A stretch of DNA of 60,406 nt from Phycisphaeraceae bacterium (GTDB taxonomy: Bacteria; Planctomycetota; Phycisphaerae; Phycisphaerales; Phycisphaeraceae), in the NCBI GenBank assembly GCA_002704825.1, contig PAIY01000268.1:1-60406 (forward strand). Reading direction: 5' to 3'. A program made the position numbers and the translations under genes. The first letter of the stretch is position 1; each line of letters opens with the position of its first letter. Below are positions 34,712-43,901 of the stretch, one piece after another. Under the pieces are notes generated by a model. That model did not search any database. It saw nothing but the letters and a program-made list of their open reading frames with translations, and was not told where the DNA came from.

Positions 34712-36103
34712 TCAACGCAGTGTCTTGGCATACGCGCTGGGCAGGACGAAGTTGGCGCCTTGATCGATCAAAAATTCGACAATCCTGGTGAACTGTTCGA
34801 AGCGGTGATCGTTCCACATCTGCGGATGTCCCTGCAAGGTGAAGTAGTCCCGCTTTTGCACATTGCGGATATAACCGCGCACGAAAGCTTCGAAGTCTGC
34901 AGCGCCGACGGTGGGCTCAATGCCGACACCCCAGACGCGGTCGAGAATGACGATGTCGCCCTGCTGGTTGGTTTGCTTACCCAACTCGTCGATTGCGGTG
35001 GGATAAATCCATGTCGTGATGTACGGATCATCAATCATGACTTTGTGCGTGGTCGCATCCTGACTGGGCGTGCCCACGCCGCCGGGTGGTCCGAAGCTGG
35101 TGAAGTGGAAGCCGAACTTTTCGTAAGCCAGACGTTGCGAGTCTGCCAGGCGTTTCATCTGCTGATCGTAGCTGCGCCCTTCAAACTCGTTATGCTTCTT
35201 GCCATCGGGACCGGTATAGGTTTGGTGATCCCAGCCGTGGAACCAGATTTCCCAATTACCTTTTGCCAGGTGATCTTTGACCCATTGGCAATACTCAGGC
35301 GAAGCGGTGGCAATGCCTTCGGTGAGCATGCCCATGGTGGCTTTGATCTGTTTGCTGTCGATGTATTCGACGACGCGCAGCCATCGTGGCGTGGGTTGAT
35401 TGCCTTTGACAAACAGGTCATCGAGTTTGAGCACAATGTTGATCGGCTTATCTGGCTTGGGGATGTTGTCCCAATCGATGGGCTTGGGTTTATTCGGGGC
35501 TTTGTAGGGTCGCGGGGCTTTCACCTGGACATCAGCAGGAAAGCCAGCCATGACAAAGTCATCCAGATCGATCACGCAATTGGCGGTTGAAAAAGTGTGA
35601 ACCCAGATTTGCACCTTCTTAGCAAGCTCCGGCGCGGTGGCTGTGAAGGTGTACTCATGCCACTGGTTGTCGTCGTGCTTGATCCGAATCATGGGGCTAC
35701 CGCTTTTGATGTTCGGATCATACACACGACGATTTTTCTCATTGAGATAGTTGATGTAAACGCCAGCAGAGGTGCTGTTGGACCGCGCCCAGAAACGCAG
35801 GGTGTATTCCTGACCGGGTGTCAGCGAGAGACTGGCGGACGTTGCATTGGAGCCGCGACCTTTGGTGCCATCGTTACTGACACGTAAACCAAGCTTGCCG
35901 GTGCGGGCTGCTTCGGTGACGACTTTAGAGCCACCTTCACCGATGTTCCAACTGGTGATGCCGTCTTCAAAACCTGCGTTAGGCAAGGGATTGCTTGTCT
36001 GCGCAGCCATCGTTGGTGATGCGGATAAAATCAACCCAAGCATCAAACCAAGCAAAAAGACGCAGACTCCCAACGGACGATTAACAACAAATACCGATTT
36101 CAT
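34712..36103 (-). CDS. Secreted CBM plus NodB-type polysaccharide deacetylase
   Basis: A 463-residue protein. ATG 36103 after GGAG opens a signal peptide or anchor (hydrophobic residues 9-32, ending TMAAQ). Residues about 36-190 form a CBM4/9-like domain (NPLPNAGFEDGITSW to CVIDLDDFVMAG). Residues about 220-460 are a NodB-like barrel: Asp228-Asp229 in LKLDDLF and His289/His293 in FHGWDH supply the metal-binding Asp-His-His triad, and TLQGHPQMW is the late catalytic histidine motif. It should remove N- or O-acetyl groups from a polysaccharide outside the cytoplasm. It lies 57 bases after pseudopilin 3 on the same strand, so they form a unit. Confidence 0.85.
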   Translation of the reverse strand: MKSVFVVNRPLGVCVFLLGLMLGLILSASPTMAAQTSNPLPNAGFEDGITSWNIGEGGSKVVTEAARTGKLGLRVSNDGTKGRGSNATSASLSLTPGQEYTLRFWARSNSTSAGVYINYLNEKNRRVYDPNIKSGSPMIRIKHDDNQWHEYTFTATAPELAKKVQIWVHTFSTANCVIDLDDFVMAGFPADVQVKAPRPYKAPNKPKPIDWDNIPKPDKPINIVLKLDDLFVKGNQPTPRWLRVVEYIDSKQIKATMGMLTEGIATASPEYCQWVKDHLAKGNWEIWFHGWDHQTYTGPDGKKHNEFEGRSYDQQMKRLADSQRLAYEKFGFHFTSFGPPGGVGTPSQDATTHKVMIDDPYITTWIYPTAIDELGKQTNQQGDIVILDRVWGVGIEPTVGAADFEAFVRGYIRNVQKRDYFTLQGHPQMWNDHRFEQFTRIVEFLIDQGANFVLPSAYAKTLR

Positions 36104-36160
36104 GGATCGCTCCGGCAAAAGAATCATTCAACCATTTCAATTCGACGAAAAACAGAAGTC

Positions 36161-36904
36161 TTAGAACGGGTAGAACAGGAAGTCACAACGTTCCTGGTAG
36201 CTCATGCTGTTGAGCCCTTCAAAGGTGAGTTGCCCCGTATGACCATCGCCATAAACGAAGTTGGCATTGTTTTCAGGATGACCTGAAACATCAGGCAGAT
36301 AATCATTCTTCCAACACCAAGGCTGATCGGCATTGGCGGTCTTGTTCCAGTCGTTGATCATCAACACGGGATGAAAATCAAAACGAATGGGCGAGGTCCA
36401 ACGCTGAGCACGTGACTCGCCAAAGAGATAACCACGCGAATCGAGAATCTCCATACGCGGGATCGGTGCGGTGCCCTTGCTGAAGGTATAGAGTCCACCC
36501 ATGTACTGGTTAATACCATAGGTGATCCCGCGACTGTAGCTGCGAATCGGGGCCACCTGCGTCATCGCTTCAGGACAGCGCATCGGCTCGCGGTCTTCGT
36601 CACCTTTGTACATGCCAAAGGCTGCCATCTTTTTCTCCCACTTGTCCTGCGTGAAATGCCCCCATGTCGAGGACCAACCGGTATCACCATGCGTGGGGAG
36701 AATGCCCTTGTTGTCCGTTGCGTAGGTGAAAGACCAAACGCCCAACTGCTTCATGGTCGTCTGACACACCACGTTGCGGGCGGCCTTGCGGGCACGTCCC
36801 AACGCGGGCAGCAAAATCGAAATCAACAGTGAAATGATCGAGATCACCACCAACAATTCGATGAGGGTAAAAGCCGAGCTTGTGTTGCGTTTGGGCGTGG
36901 ACAT
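36161..36904 (-). CDS. Prepilin-type pseudopilin (3 of 5)
   Basis: A 247-residue protein starting at ATG 36904, preceded by TGGAGA. The processing site is [16 protein letters not shown] with Ala at -1 and Glu at +5. C-terminal NFVYGDGHTGQL, with a histidine (GHPENNANF) upstream, is a one-residue-shifted H-X9-DG motif. The middle region carries MRCPEA and a tyrosine-rich loop, common in this family. It precedes the CBM/NodB gene and is divergent from LacI-2. Confidence 0.88.
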   Translation of the reverse strand: MSTPKRNTSSAFTLIELLVVISIISLLISILLPALGRARKAARNVVCQTTMKQLGVWSFTYATDNKGILPTHGDTGWSSTWGHFTQDKWEKKMAAFGMYKGDEDREPMRCPEAMTQVAPIRSYSRGITYGINQYMGGLYTFSKGTAPIPRMEILDSRGYLFGESRAQRWTSPIRFDFHPVLMINDWNKTANADQPWCWKNDYLPDVSGHPENNANFVYGDGHTGQLTFEGLNSMSYQERCDFLFYPF

Positions 36905-37001
36905 CTGAATCTCCAATCGTGCTCCCCGGCATGAAGTTTACGATTCAACATTTCGTCGTGACGGTGTTGACCTGTCTCCTGTCACTGTTAAGATTAAATT
37001 C

Positions 37002-37013
37002 GTAAGCGCTTGC
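37002..37013. promoter_or_regulatory. LacI-family operator between pseudopilin 3 and LacI-2
   Basis: GTAAGC|GCTTGC is palindromic at five of six positions per arm and, with its flanks, fits the LacI/CcpA-type consensus TGnAAnCGnTTnCA at 13 of 14 positions. It is 98 bases before pseudopilin 3 and 115 before the LacI-2 GTG, in position to control both directions. Confidence 0.6.
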
Positions 37014-37127
37014 AAATTCAACTCAATTTGACGAATATGAAAAATTTTCAAATTCAGACCACCAGCCCATGCAAGCCATAAAGGCATAAATAAGAACAAT
37101 ATAGGTTAAATTAAGGCGAACAAAACC

Positions 37128-38210
37128 GTGACTGTCACCCTCAAAGAAATTGCAGCAGAGGCAGGTGTTTCAATTTGCACCGTCTCCCGTGTACTCAACG
37201 GGAAAAGCAAAGAAGCCTACGGCCCAGCCGTCAAACGCGCGGAAAAAATCCGTGAGGTCGCCTACCGGATGGGCTTTATCCCCAACGCCTCGGCACGGGC
37301 CATGAGTCACGGCGGGCGCACCAAACTCATCGGCATGCTCGTCCCTGAACACACCTATGCCTCCATCGTTGACCTGGAAACCATGCTCGGCCTCAACCAG
37401 CAACTTGAGTCCCACGGCTACCTGCTCACACTCGTCCGATATACCGAAGTCGCCAAGCCCGTCGCACAGGTGCCGGAGAATCTGCAGGGCAACAAGAAGA
37501 TGCAGTGGATCGTCGATCACCCCTCCCCCGTCTTCCAGGAACGGATGCTCGCGGGGATGGTGGTCATGGGGCTCATCCCACCTGAGATGTGTGAACTCGT
37601 TGAACGCATCACCCCGACTTCACTGTGGCTTGATACCAATGAGAAGAAACCGACCAACAGTCTGAGTCGTGATGAATACGAAGCTGGTCGACTGGTGGGC
37701 AAGCAGATGGTTCGCCGGGGGTATCGCAAGATCATTGTCGTCCTGCCAACCTACTCCGAAGAACCGGTCCGTCACTATTCCTTCTCCGAACGTTCACGCG
37801 GTGTGGCATCCGCCATCAACGGTTCGGATGTTCAATTCAAGGAAGTGATTATCAAGTATCGCAACTTTGAGATTCAGCCACTGATCAAGGAAATTAAAAA
37901 TGAGCTCGGACCCGACGTGGCCATCCTCGCTGCAACCGACCGCGTTGCGATGACACTGCTCATGCAGATGGCCATGCATGGCATTCGTCCCGGGATCGAC
38001 GTGGGTATTGCTTCCTGTGACCGAACACGATCGACCCAGGAACATGTCCCCGAACTCAGCTGCGTCGACGTCAAACGTTTTGACCTTGGCATTCAGGCAG
38101 CAGACATGGTCGTCTCGATCATCAAAAGCCCCAAGCACACCTGTAAATCTCGCACCATCAAATGGCGTTGGCACGAAGGCCGCACGTTACCAGCTGTCAA
38201 AAAAATGTAA
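37128..38210 (+). CDS. LacI-family transcriptional regulator (LacI-2)
   Basis: A 360-residue protein starting at GTG 37128 (MTVTLKEIAAEAG). The headpiece is VTLKEIAAEAGVSICTVSRVLNGKS with hinge FIPNASARAMS; the sensor domain follows (KLIGMLVPEHTYA, GMVVMGLIPPEM, YRKIIVVLPTYSEE, VAILAATDRVAM, DVGIASCDR). It sits between the divergent pseudopilin/NodB unit and the 871-residue enzyme downstream on its own strand; an operator-like palindrome lies in the divergent gap. It probably senses a sugar and controls both sides. Confidence 0.94.
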   Translation: MTVTLKEIAAEAGVSICTVSRVLNGKSKEAYGPAVKRAEKIREVAYRMGFIPNASARAMSHGGRTKLIGMLVPEHTYASIVDLETMLGLNQQLESHGYLLTLVRYTEVAKPVAQVPENLQGNKKMQWIVDHPSPVFQERMLAGMVVMGLIPPEMCELVERITPTSLWLDTNEKKPTNSLSRDEYEAGRLVGKQMVRRGYRKIIVVLPTYSEEPVRHYSFSERSRGVASAINGSDVQFKEVIIKYRNFEIQPLIKEIKNELGPDVAILAATDRVAMTLLMQMAMHGIRPGIDVGIASCDRTRSTQEHVPELSCVDVKRFDLGIQAADMVVSIIKSPKHTCKSRTIKWRWHEGRTLPAVKKM

Positions 38211-38226
38211 CGGTGCCAGAAGATTC

Positions 38227-38314
38227 GTAGGGTGGGTAGAGCGAAGCGAAACCCACCGATTCAACGCCATTGCAGACTTTAATGGTGGTTTTCGCTTCGC
38301 TCTTCCCACCCTAC
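38227..38314. repeat. Long palindromic repeat R4 with GAGCGAAGCGAAA arms
   Basis: Arms 38227-38257 (GTAGGGTGGGTAGAGCGAAG...) and 38284-38314 pair with two mismatches in 31, around a 26-base loop. It fills the gap between LacI-2 and the 871-residue gene and ends 16 bases before that gene's ATG, so in a joint transcript it would form a large hairpin next to the ribosome site GGAG. Confidence 0.9.
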
Positions 38315-38330
38315 AGCCTGGAGTTTTCCA

Positions 38331-40946
38331 ATGAAATATTTTGTTCTCTGCCCATTGGTCTTGATGTTATCCGTTTTGACGACCACAGCATTTGCACAAG
38401 ACGCCGCTGGGGAGGGGTGGTTCACATTCAGCCCGCCTTGGGATGACGCGACACCCAACACCATCATCGACATGTCGCATCTCAACACCAAACCCGCAGG
38501 CAAGAATGGTTGGATCAAAGTCGACGGCCACACCTTCATCGAATCCAACACCGGTAAGCGCATCCGATTCCTGGGCACCAACACCACCGCGTGGCATTGC
38601 TTCCCAAACCAAGACCAGGCTGAGAAAATCGCAGCGCGCATGGCCAAGTTCGGCATCAACATCGTCCGACTGCATCACATGGACAACCGCTGGGACATCA
38701 AGTCCGGCTCAAGCATCTGGAAGCTCGATGACAAAGGCGCCCTGCACATCGACGAAAACCAACTCGACAAGATGGACTACTTCGTCGCCCAACTCAAAAA
38801 GCATGGCATCTATGTCAACATCAATCTCAAGGTCAGCAAACTCGTCTCTGCTGCAGATGGGTTCCCCGAAGGCATCAAGGATCTCAAAACCCATTACCAC
38901 AAGCGTGTCGATCGCTTTGATCCGCAAATGATCGAACACCAAAAAGCCTTTGCCCGTGAACTACTCACACATGTCAACCCCTACACCAAACTTGCCTACA
39001 CCGATGATCCGACGGTGGCAGTCGTGGAAATCAACAACGAAAATGGTTTACTCGGTGAAGCCTGGGGCAACATTGCCATGGACATGGAAAATTTCCCCGA
39101 ACCGTTTAACACCGAACTGCTCAACCAGTGGAACGATTGGCTGAATAAGCAATACAGCAGTGACCAACAACTGGCTAAAGCCTGGAGCAATGACAGCGAT
39201 ACGCAGACCGATCCTGTGTTCCGAGAAGATGAACTCTGGAAGTTCAGTACCCAAGGCAAAGCCAAAGGCAAACTCCAGGCAGCCAACAATCCCAACGGTG
39301 AACTGCACATAGCCATGTGGCAAACCGATGGCAAAAATTATCATGCGGAACTGCACCGTCACGACTTACGCATCCGTGAAAATGAAGGTTACATCCTGCG
39401 CTTCAAAGCCCGGGCAAAAGCACCGCGCGTGATCAACCTCGCTGTCATGCGTGATCGTGAAGACTATCGCAACTGTGGCCTGACCAAAACCGTCAAACTC
39501 ACCGAAGCCTGGCAGACCTACGAATTCCCCTTCACCGGCTACAAGATTGATCCGGGCCACACGCGATTAACTTTTAAAGTCGGGCAAAACGATATCGACA
39601 TCTGGTTTGATGAAATCACCATCGAACCCAATACACAGGGCATGGGCTTACTCGACGGCGAATCACTTGCAAAGAAAAACATTCACATCCCAACCGCTTC
39701 AAGCAAGCAGCAACGCAAGGACTGGATCGCCTTTCTCGTGGACGTGGAAACGCGTTTTGCACGGCAAATGCGGGACTTTCTGAAGAACGATCTCGGTGTC
39801 AAGTCGATGGTCATCGACAGCCAGATCGATTGGGGCGGACTCTCAGGTTATGCCCGTGAAGCGATCATGGACTACGCGGACGTGCATGCCTATTGGCAAC
39901 ACCCCAGCTTCCCCGGCGGCGGTTGGAGTCACACCAACTGGACCATCGACAACTCATCCATGGTCAACGCATGGGGCCAAGGTGAATCGGGCACGTTGGA
40001 TAAATATGCCACCCAGCGATTGGTCGATAAGCCGTTTAGTGTTTCAGAATACGATCACGCTGCCCCGTCGGAGTACAACGCGGAAACCATGCCTCTGTTT
40101 GCAGCCATTGCAGCAACGCAGGATTGGGATGCGATCTACAGCTTTGAGTACGGGCCGGTGACCTTTGAGAAAGATCAAAACCGCATCGGACAATTTTTCG
40201 ATCACGGCTCGCATCCTGCCAAGATCAGTTTCTATCCTGCTGCCGCAATACTCTTCCGAGAAGCTGCGCTTCAAACCATTGAATCAGCAGGCACATTGGC
40301 GCTTCCTGACAAGGCGTATCTACAATATGACCGCAGCAAGGAAGCATGGGAAAAAGCCCAGGCAGACATCAGCCCCTATGCGGTACTCGGCCGTCGTATG
40401 GGCATGCGCATGACGGACAACCAAGGCGTCGCACAGTACAAACTCACCCAGGCAGCACAGCAACAAGCCGGTGTCCCTGTCGTCCACAACCACGCAGGCG
40501 GCAGTGTCTTTACCGTCAGCAGTCCCAAGGCATCGGTCATCGTCGGCCAGATCGGCGGACACCAAAGCACCGCGGGTGCCATGACCATCCAATCACCTGA
40601 GTTTGAAAAGAACTTTGGCGCACTGACACTCAACACGATGGATGACAAACCCATTGGGCAAAGTAAACGTGCCCTGCTCACCGCCATTGCCCAAGGTCGC
40701 AACCAGGACATGGTCTGGAACAAAGCCCATAACAGTATCAGCAACAAATGGGGCAAAGGTCCGACACAAGTGCTCGGCATCCCCGGCAAAGTCACCATTG
40801 CCTGCAGCAATCTCAGCAAAGTCTACGCGCTTGACCAAACCGGCAAACGGACCCATGAAGTCAATGCTCAACACAGCAACGGACAACTCACCTTCGACAT
40901 CTCCGCAGCCAACAAAACCGTCTGGTACGAATTGACTGCCGACTAA
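38331..40946 (+). CDS. Secreted GH5/GH-A-type barrel enzyme with an inserted CBM
   Basis: An 871-residue protein; ATG 38331 follows GGAG and opens a signal peptide ending AFAQ (residue 23). The barrel starts RIRFLGTNTTAW near residue 80. Glu237 in VVEINNENG is the acid/base; Glu573 in FSVSEYDHA is the nucleophile. The 336-residue distance is about three times normal because a CBM4/9-like jelly roll (about 295-440) is inserted between barrel strands 4 and 7. After it, the barrel resumes (VKSMVIDSQIDWGG, YADVHAYWQHPSF). Two beta domains close the protein (about 690-871). It should hydrolyse a polysaccharide outside the cytoplasm; the substrate is unknown. It ends in a strong terminator. Confidence 0.82.
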   Translation: MKYFVLCPLVLMLSVLTTTAFAQDAAGEGWFTFSPPWDDATPNTIIDMSHLNTKPAGKNGWIKVDGHTFIESNTGKRIRFLGTNTTAWHCFPNQDQAEKIAARMAKFGINIVRLHHMDNRWDIKSGSSIWKLDDKGALHIDENQLDKMDYFVAQLKKHGIYVNINLKVSKLVSAADGFPEGIKDLKTHYHKRVDRFDPQMIEHQKAFARELLTHVNPYTKLAYTDDPTVAVVEINNENGLLGEAWGNIAMDMENFPEPFNTELLNQWNDWLNKQYSSDQQLAKAWSNDSDTQTDPVFREDELWKFSTQGKAKGKLQAANNPNGELHIAMWQTDGKNYHAELHRHDLRIRENEGYILRFKARAKAPRVINLAVMRDREDYRNCGLTKTVKLTEAWQTYEFPFTGYKIDPGHTRLTFKVGQNDIDIWFDEITIEPNTQGMGLLDGESLAKKNIHIPTASSKQQRKDWIAFLVDVETRFARQMRDFLKNDLGVKSMVIDSQIDWGGLSGYAREAIMDYADVHAYWQHPSFPGGGWSHTNWTIDNSSMVNAWGQGESGTLDKYATQRLVDKPFSVSEYDHAAPSEYNAETMPLFAAIAATQDWDAIYSFEYGPVTFEKDQNRIGQFFDHGSHPAKISFYPAAAILFREAALQTIESAGTLALPDKAYLQYDRSKEAWEKAQADISPYAVLGRRMGMRMTDNQGVAQYKLTQAAQQQAGVPVVHNHAGGSVFTVSSPKASVIVGQIGGHQSTAGAMTIQSPEFEKNFGALTLNTMDDKPIGQSKRALLTAIAQGRNQDMVWNKAHNSISNKWGKGPTQVLGIPGKVTIACSNLSKVYALDQTGKRTHEVNAQHSNGQLTFDISAANKTVWYELTAD

Positions 40947-40967
40947 CAACCAAAGCCCAACATCATC

Positions 40968-41011
40968 AACAACGCTGCAGCCTGTCCAACAAGTTGCAGC
41001 GTTGTTGTTTT
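40968..41011 (+). terminator. Terminator after the 871-residue enzyme gene
   Basis: CAACAACGCTGCA (40968-40980) pairs with TGCAGCGTTGTTG (40995-41007) and is followed by TTTT, 22 bases past the stop codon. Confidence 0.88.
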
Positions 41012-41073
41012 ACATCAATTCACTTACCCAATAGTCCGACGAGTTTTCCCAGGGACAACTCATACCAATCCCA

Positions 41074-41248
41074 TTAGAGCGTTTCCAGAAAATAATGTTC
41101 AACTACCAGATCAAAGGGATTGGTGATTAGGGATTTGGGCTGTTATTGAGGTATCGCCTTGTATTTTGTCTTTACCCTCATCCCTAATCACAAATCCCTA
41201 ATCCCTTATCGACCCAAACGTGAAAATGAATTGCTGGAAACGCTCTAA
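41074..41248. mobile_element. MITE-like element with 15-bp terminal inverted repeats and TA flanks
   Basis: TTAGAGCGTTTCCAG (41074-41088) and CTGGAAACGCTCTAA (41234-41248) are perfect inverted repeats. If TA is read as the target duplication, the element is GAGCG...CGCTC, 169 bases. The inside is again partly palindromic, with repeated ATCCCTAATC words on both arms. No gene fits. TA duplication and short inverted ends recall IS630/Tc1-type MITEs. It fills most of the 345-base gap 40947-41291. Confidence 0.65.
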
Positions 41249-41291
41249 TATCTCGTGTTGGATGGCAACAGAGTTGATTGGTTGTTGCCGT

Positions 41292-43883
41292 TTAATTTTC
41301 GACAAGATTGCATTGTTTGCTGAGAACCTGACGGCCTTTTCGTTGGATCATGACCGTTGATAAATTGTATGGTTCGACAGAGACTTTGATCGGATCACAC
41401 CCTGCCAGGCGAAGCATCGCCGTTGTTTTTCGGCCGTCCAATTCCTGAAGACGGACCACCAGTGCTTCACTTTGGTGCGCCTTTTTCACAGCGGTAATCT
41501 GTACATTGGCTGGCGATACTTTCAGGAGACCACCAAGGGGTAAAGGGTTGCTTGCTTTGGGCTGATCACCATTAGGATAGTACACATAGACATAAGGCTG
41601 CGCATTGAGTTCAAGCGCAGACTGGGTAAGTTGACGTTGGTCGAGTTGATCACCCCACACCAGTTCATAGCGACGTTCATGCTCGCCCTGATCCTGTCTT
41701 GGTGCAAAACGATGGTCGTTGTAAGGCTCATCTTTTTCGATCAGAAATGATGTATACGCAGGACTCCGCAGCACGTTGATTGCCAATGCATCGTGCGTGA
41801 GATTGTGAGCGTAACTCGCATCATTGAGTACAGCCATGAATTGCCCATTAGCCGCCTGCGCAGCAACCCAACGGTGATTGAGTTGCTCAGCATAGTCCTC
41901 TGTCGGTTTGCGAGTCACCACGCTGTAACACGCTTCAGACTGGCTGTGTTTGGGTTTGAAATTCAGTGGAACATGCAGCTTGAGCATGTGATCTTTATGG
42001 TTGTAAAAAATACGATCCCGAATTTCAACTCGGCCATCGATATGATTGATGACATAGTTTCGGTTAATGGCTGACAACTCGCAGACAAACAAGGCTTCAA
42101 CGACAGTTTGGATGGGTCCATCTTCAATGATGCGAATTGCTTTGGCTTGCGTTTTGATACGCTTTGACCACTTATCCGCAGCCAACGGTGAAAAATCAGC
42201 TGCCTGCTGAGCGGTTGCCAATTTGAAGGTTTTGTCGGGCTTTTTCCAGGCTGGGCCGATAGACCAGACCTTACCTTCAGACAACTGCTTGGGATCACCG
42301 CAGGTCCAACTGTGATCCAGATCCTCAAAAAGGACCGGCTGCATCGCATTGGCTTTGACCAGTGATTGTCGTTTGCCTTTGGGTGTCATGCGATCGATCA
42401 ATCCAGTGCGTGGGTTGATGGCCAATGTGCCGTGCGCCGTTGTAAATGTCAGTGTTTTAGCCGTTGGTTGGCGTCTGGATGGTGGTGTTGGTTGTTGATC
42501 AATCAATGAGGCATCAATGCGGACTGTTTCAAAGGGCTTAAGCGAGAGATTGACTGCCAGACGTGCGATCCATTGTGCGCTCTGATTATTCTGCGAACTG
42601 ATGCGTTGGTAAGCCAGGGTTTTACGCCCCTGCTTAAGGACAATGGTTTTGTCTTTGCCAAAGGAGAACATCTTGCAGACGGGATATTCAAACTCGAAGG
42701 TGCGGTCGATGGCAAAGCCGTGCGGGTTGGTGATAAAAATGGGCACCTGCGATCCCTTTGCTTTGGGTTGGTTCTGCACCATTTTAATCACCGCAGCAAA
42801 GCGCAGATCGCGTAATTCCGAAACGGCACGGCCCAATTGGTTCAACGCATCTTTTTCGACGTTGGGGATACCTGAACCGGGGAGAATATCATGGAAGGTA
42901 TTAAACATGACATCCCGCCAAATCGTATCGAGCTTGCTTTGCGGATAATTGATTTTACCAAACCACCATGCCAACGCATTGATCGTTTCGGTCTGTAACA
43001 ACAGATGTTCGGCAGCACGAAATGCCTGCTTGACGCGCCCCATGGCCGTGTAACAACCCGCAAATGAATTTTCGAGTTCGCCTTCCACAATCGGGAAAGC
43101 GTCATTACACTTTCGGGCATCATCAAAAAAGGCTTCCGGCGTGGAATGCTTCAATGCATACTGTTTGTTGTTCTTGAAGAATGACTTGATCTGTTGGTAT
43201 TCCAGACGAGATACCCCACCACCGTGATTGCCGATCCCCCACAAGAGCATGGTTGTTGGCTCATTTTCATAGTGTTTGAGATATTTGGCAAACTTCACGT
43301 CGATGTCATGCTCAGTGCCGGGGACCGTCAGGTAATGATCATCACTTCGCCGTGCGGTGACCGTTTGACCACTGCGATCTTTCCATTTGAAACATCCAAC
43401 GGGTAGATCATACGTGCCAAAGTCCGGCCGACAGAAAATGTAGGCATCCATCCCGCAACCGGCGAGAATTTGTGTAAAGCCTTCGGGGTGTCCAAACGGA
43501 TCAAAATTATAGGCGGTGGTCGGACGCTGATTGAAATGTTCCTTGAAGAAGCTCAGACCATAGAGAAACTGGCGGATGTGCGTTTCGCCCATGGGTGCAT
43601 TGACATCCGGCTGAAGAAACGCGCCACCTGCAATATGCCAGCGTTTTAGCTTCACGAGCTTCTGAATCCGTGCAAAAAGCTTGGGTTCGTGATCCTTGAT
43701 CCAGCCGTAGAGAACAGATTCATTGTGGTTGAACACAAAACCTGTATGTTTCTCACAGAATTCCGCAGCAATCCGAAAGGTCGATACCGCTTCAGCAAGA
43801 CCGTCTTCCCATGTCCATTGCCAAACGGGATCGAGGTGTGCATTGCAGACAAGATGAACCGTTTTCTTCATGATAAAGCTCAT
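41292..43883 (-). CDS. Alpha-mannosidase, GH38
   Basis: An 863-residue protein without signal peptide. The zinc-site motif NAHLDPVWQW (His16, Asp18) is at the N-terminus, the nucleophile Asp128 lies in YNFDPFGHPEGF, and NTFHDILPGSGI near residue 335 is the conserved GH38 segment with the second zinc histidine. The middle helical domain and C-terminal beta-sandwich domains are complete. It releases alpha-linked mannose in the cytoplasm. ATG 43871 (MKKTVHLV) is an equally possible start; neither has a good ribosome site. It is the last of four genes (aldolase-like, kinase, isomerase, mannosidase) separated by 3-22 bases. Confidence 0.93.
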   Translation of the reverse strand: MSFIMKKTVHLVCNAHLDPVWQWTWEDGLAEAVSTFRIAAEFCEKHTGFVFNHNESVLYGWIKDHEPKLFARIQKLVKLKRWHIAGGAFLQPDVNAPMGETHIRQFLYGLSFFKEHFNQRPTTAYNFDPFGHPEGFTQILAGCGMDAYIFCRPDFGTYDLPVGCFKWKDRSGQTVTARRSDDHYLTVPGTEHDIDVKFAKYLKHYENEPTTMLLWGIGNHGGGVSRLEYQQIKSFFKNNKQYALKHSTPEAFFDDARKCNDAFPIVEGELENSFAGCYTAMGRVKQAFRAAEHLLLQTETINALAWWFGKINYPQSKLDTIWRDVMFNTFHDILPGSGIPNVEKDALNQLGRAVSELRDLRFAAVIKMVQNQPKAKGSQVPIFITNPHGFAIDRTFEFEYPVCKMFSFGKDKTIVLKQGRKTLAYQRISSQNNQSAQWIARLAVNLSLKPFETVRIDASLIDQQPTPPSRRQPTAKTLTFTTAHGTLAINPRTGLIDRMTPKGKRQSLVKANAMQPVLFEDLDHSWTCGDPKQLSEGKVWSIGPAWKKPDKTFKLATAQQAADFSPLAADKWSKRIKTQAKAIRIIEDGPIQTVVEALFVCELSAINRNYVINHIDGRVEIRDRIFYNHKDHMLKLHVPLNFKPKHSQSEACYSVVTRKPTEDYAEQLNHRWVAAQAANGQFMAVLNDASYAHNLTHDALAINVLRSPAYTSFLIEKDEPYNDHRFAPRQDQGEHERRYELVWGDQLDQRQLTQSALELNAQPYVYVYYPNGDQPKASNPLPLGGLLKVSPANVQITAVKKAHQSEALVVRLQELDGRKTTAMLRLAGCDPIKVSVEPYNLSTVMIQRKGRQVLSKQCNLVEN

Positions 43884-43901
43884 TTAGCCAGTAAAAGAGA
43901 A

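Noticed and set aside
34760-35590. 276-codon frame antisense to the deacetylase
   Set aside because: Covers the NodB domain on the opposite strand; no independent evidence.
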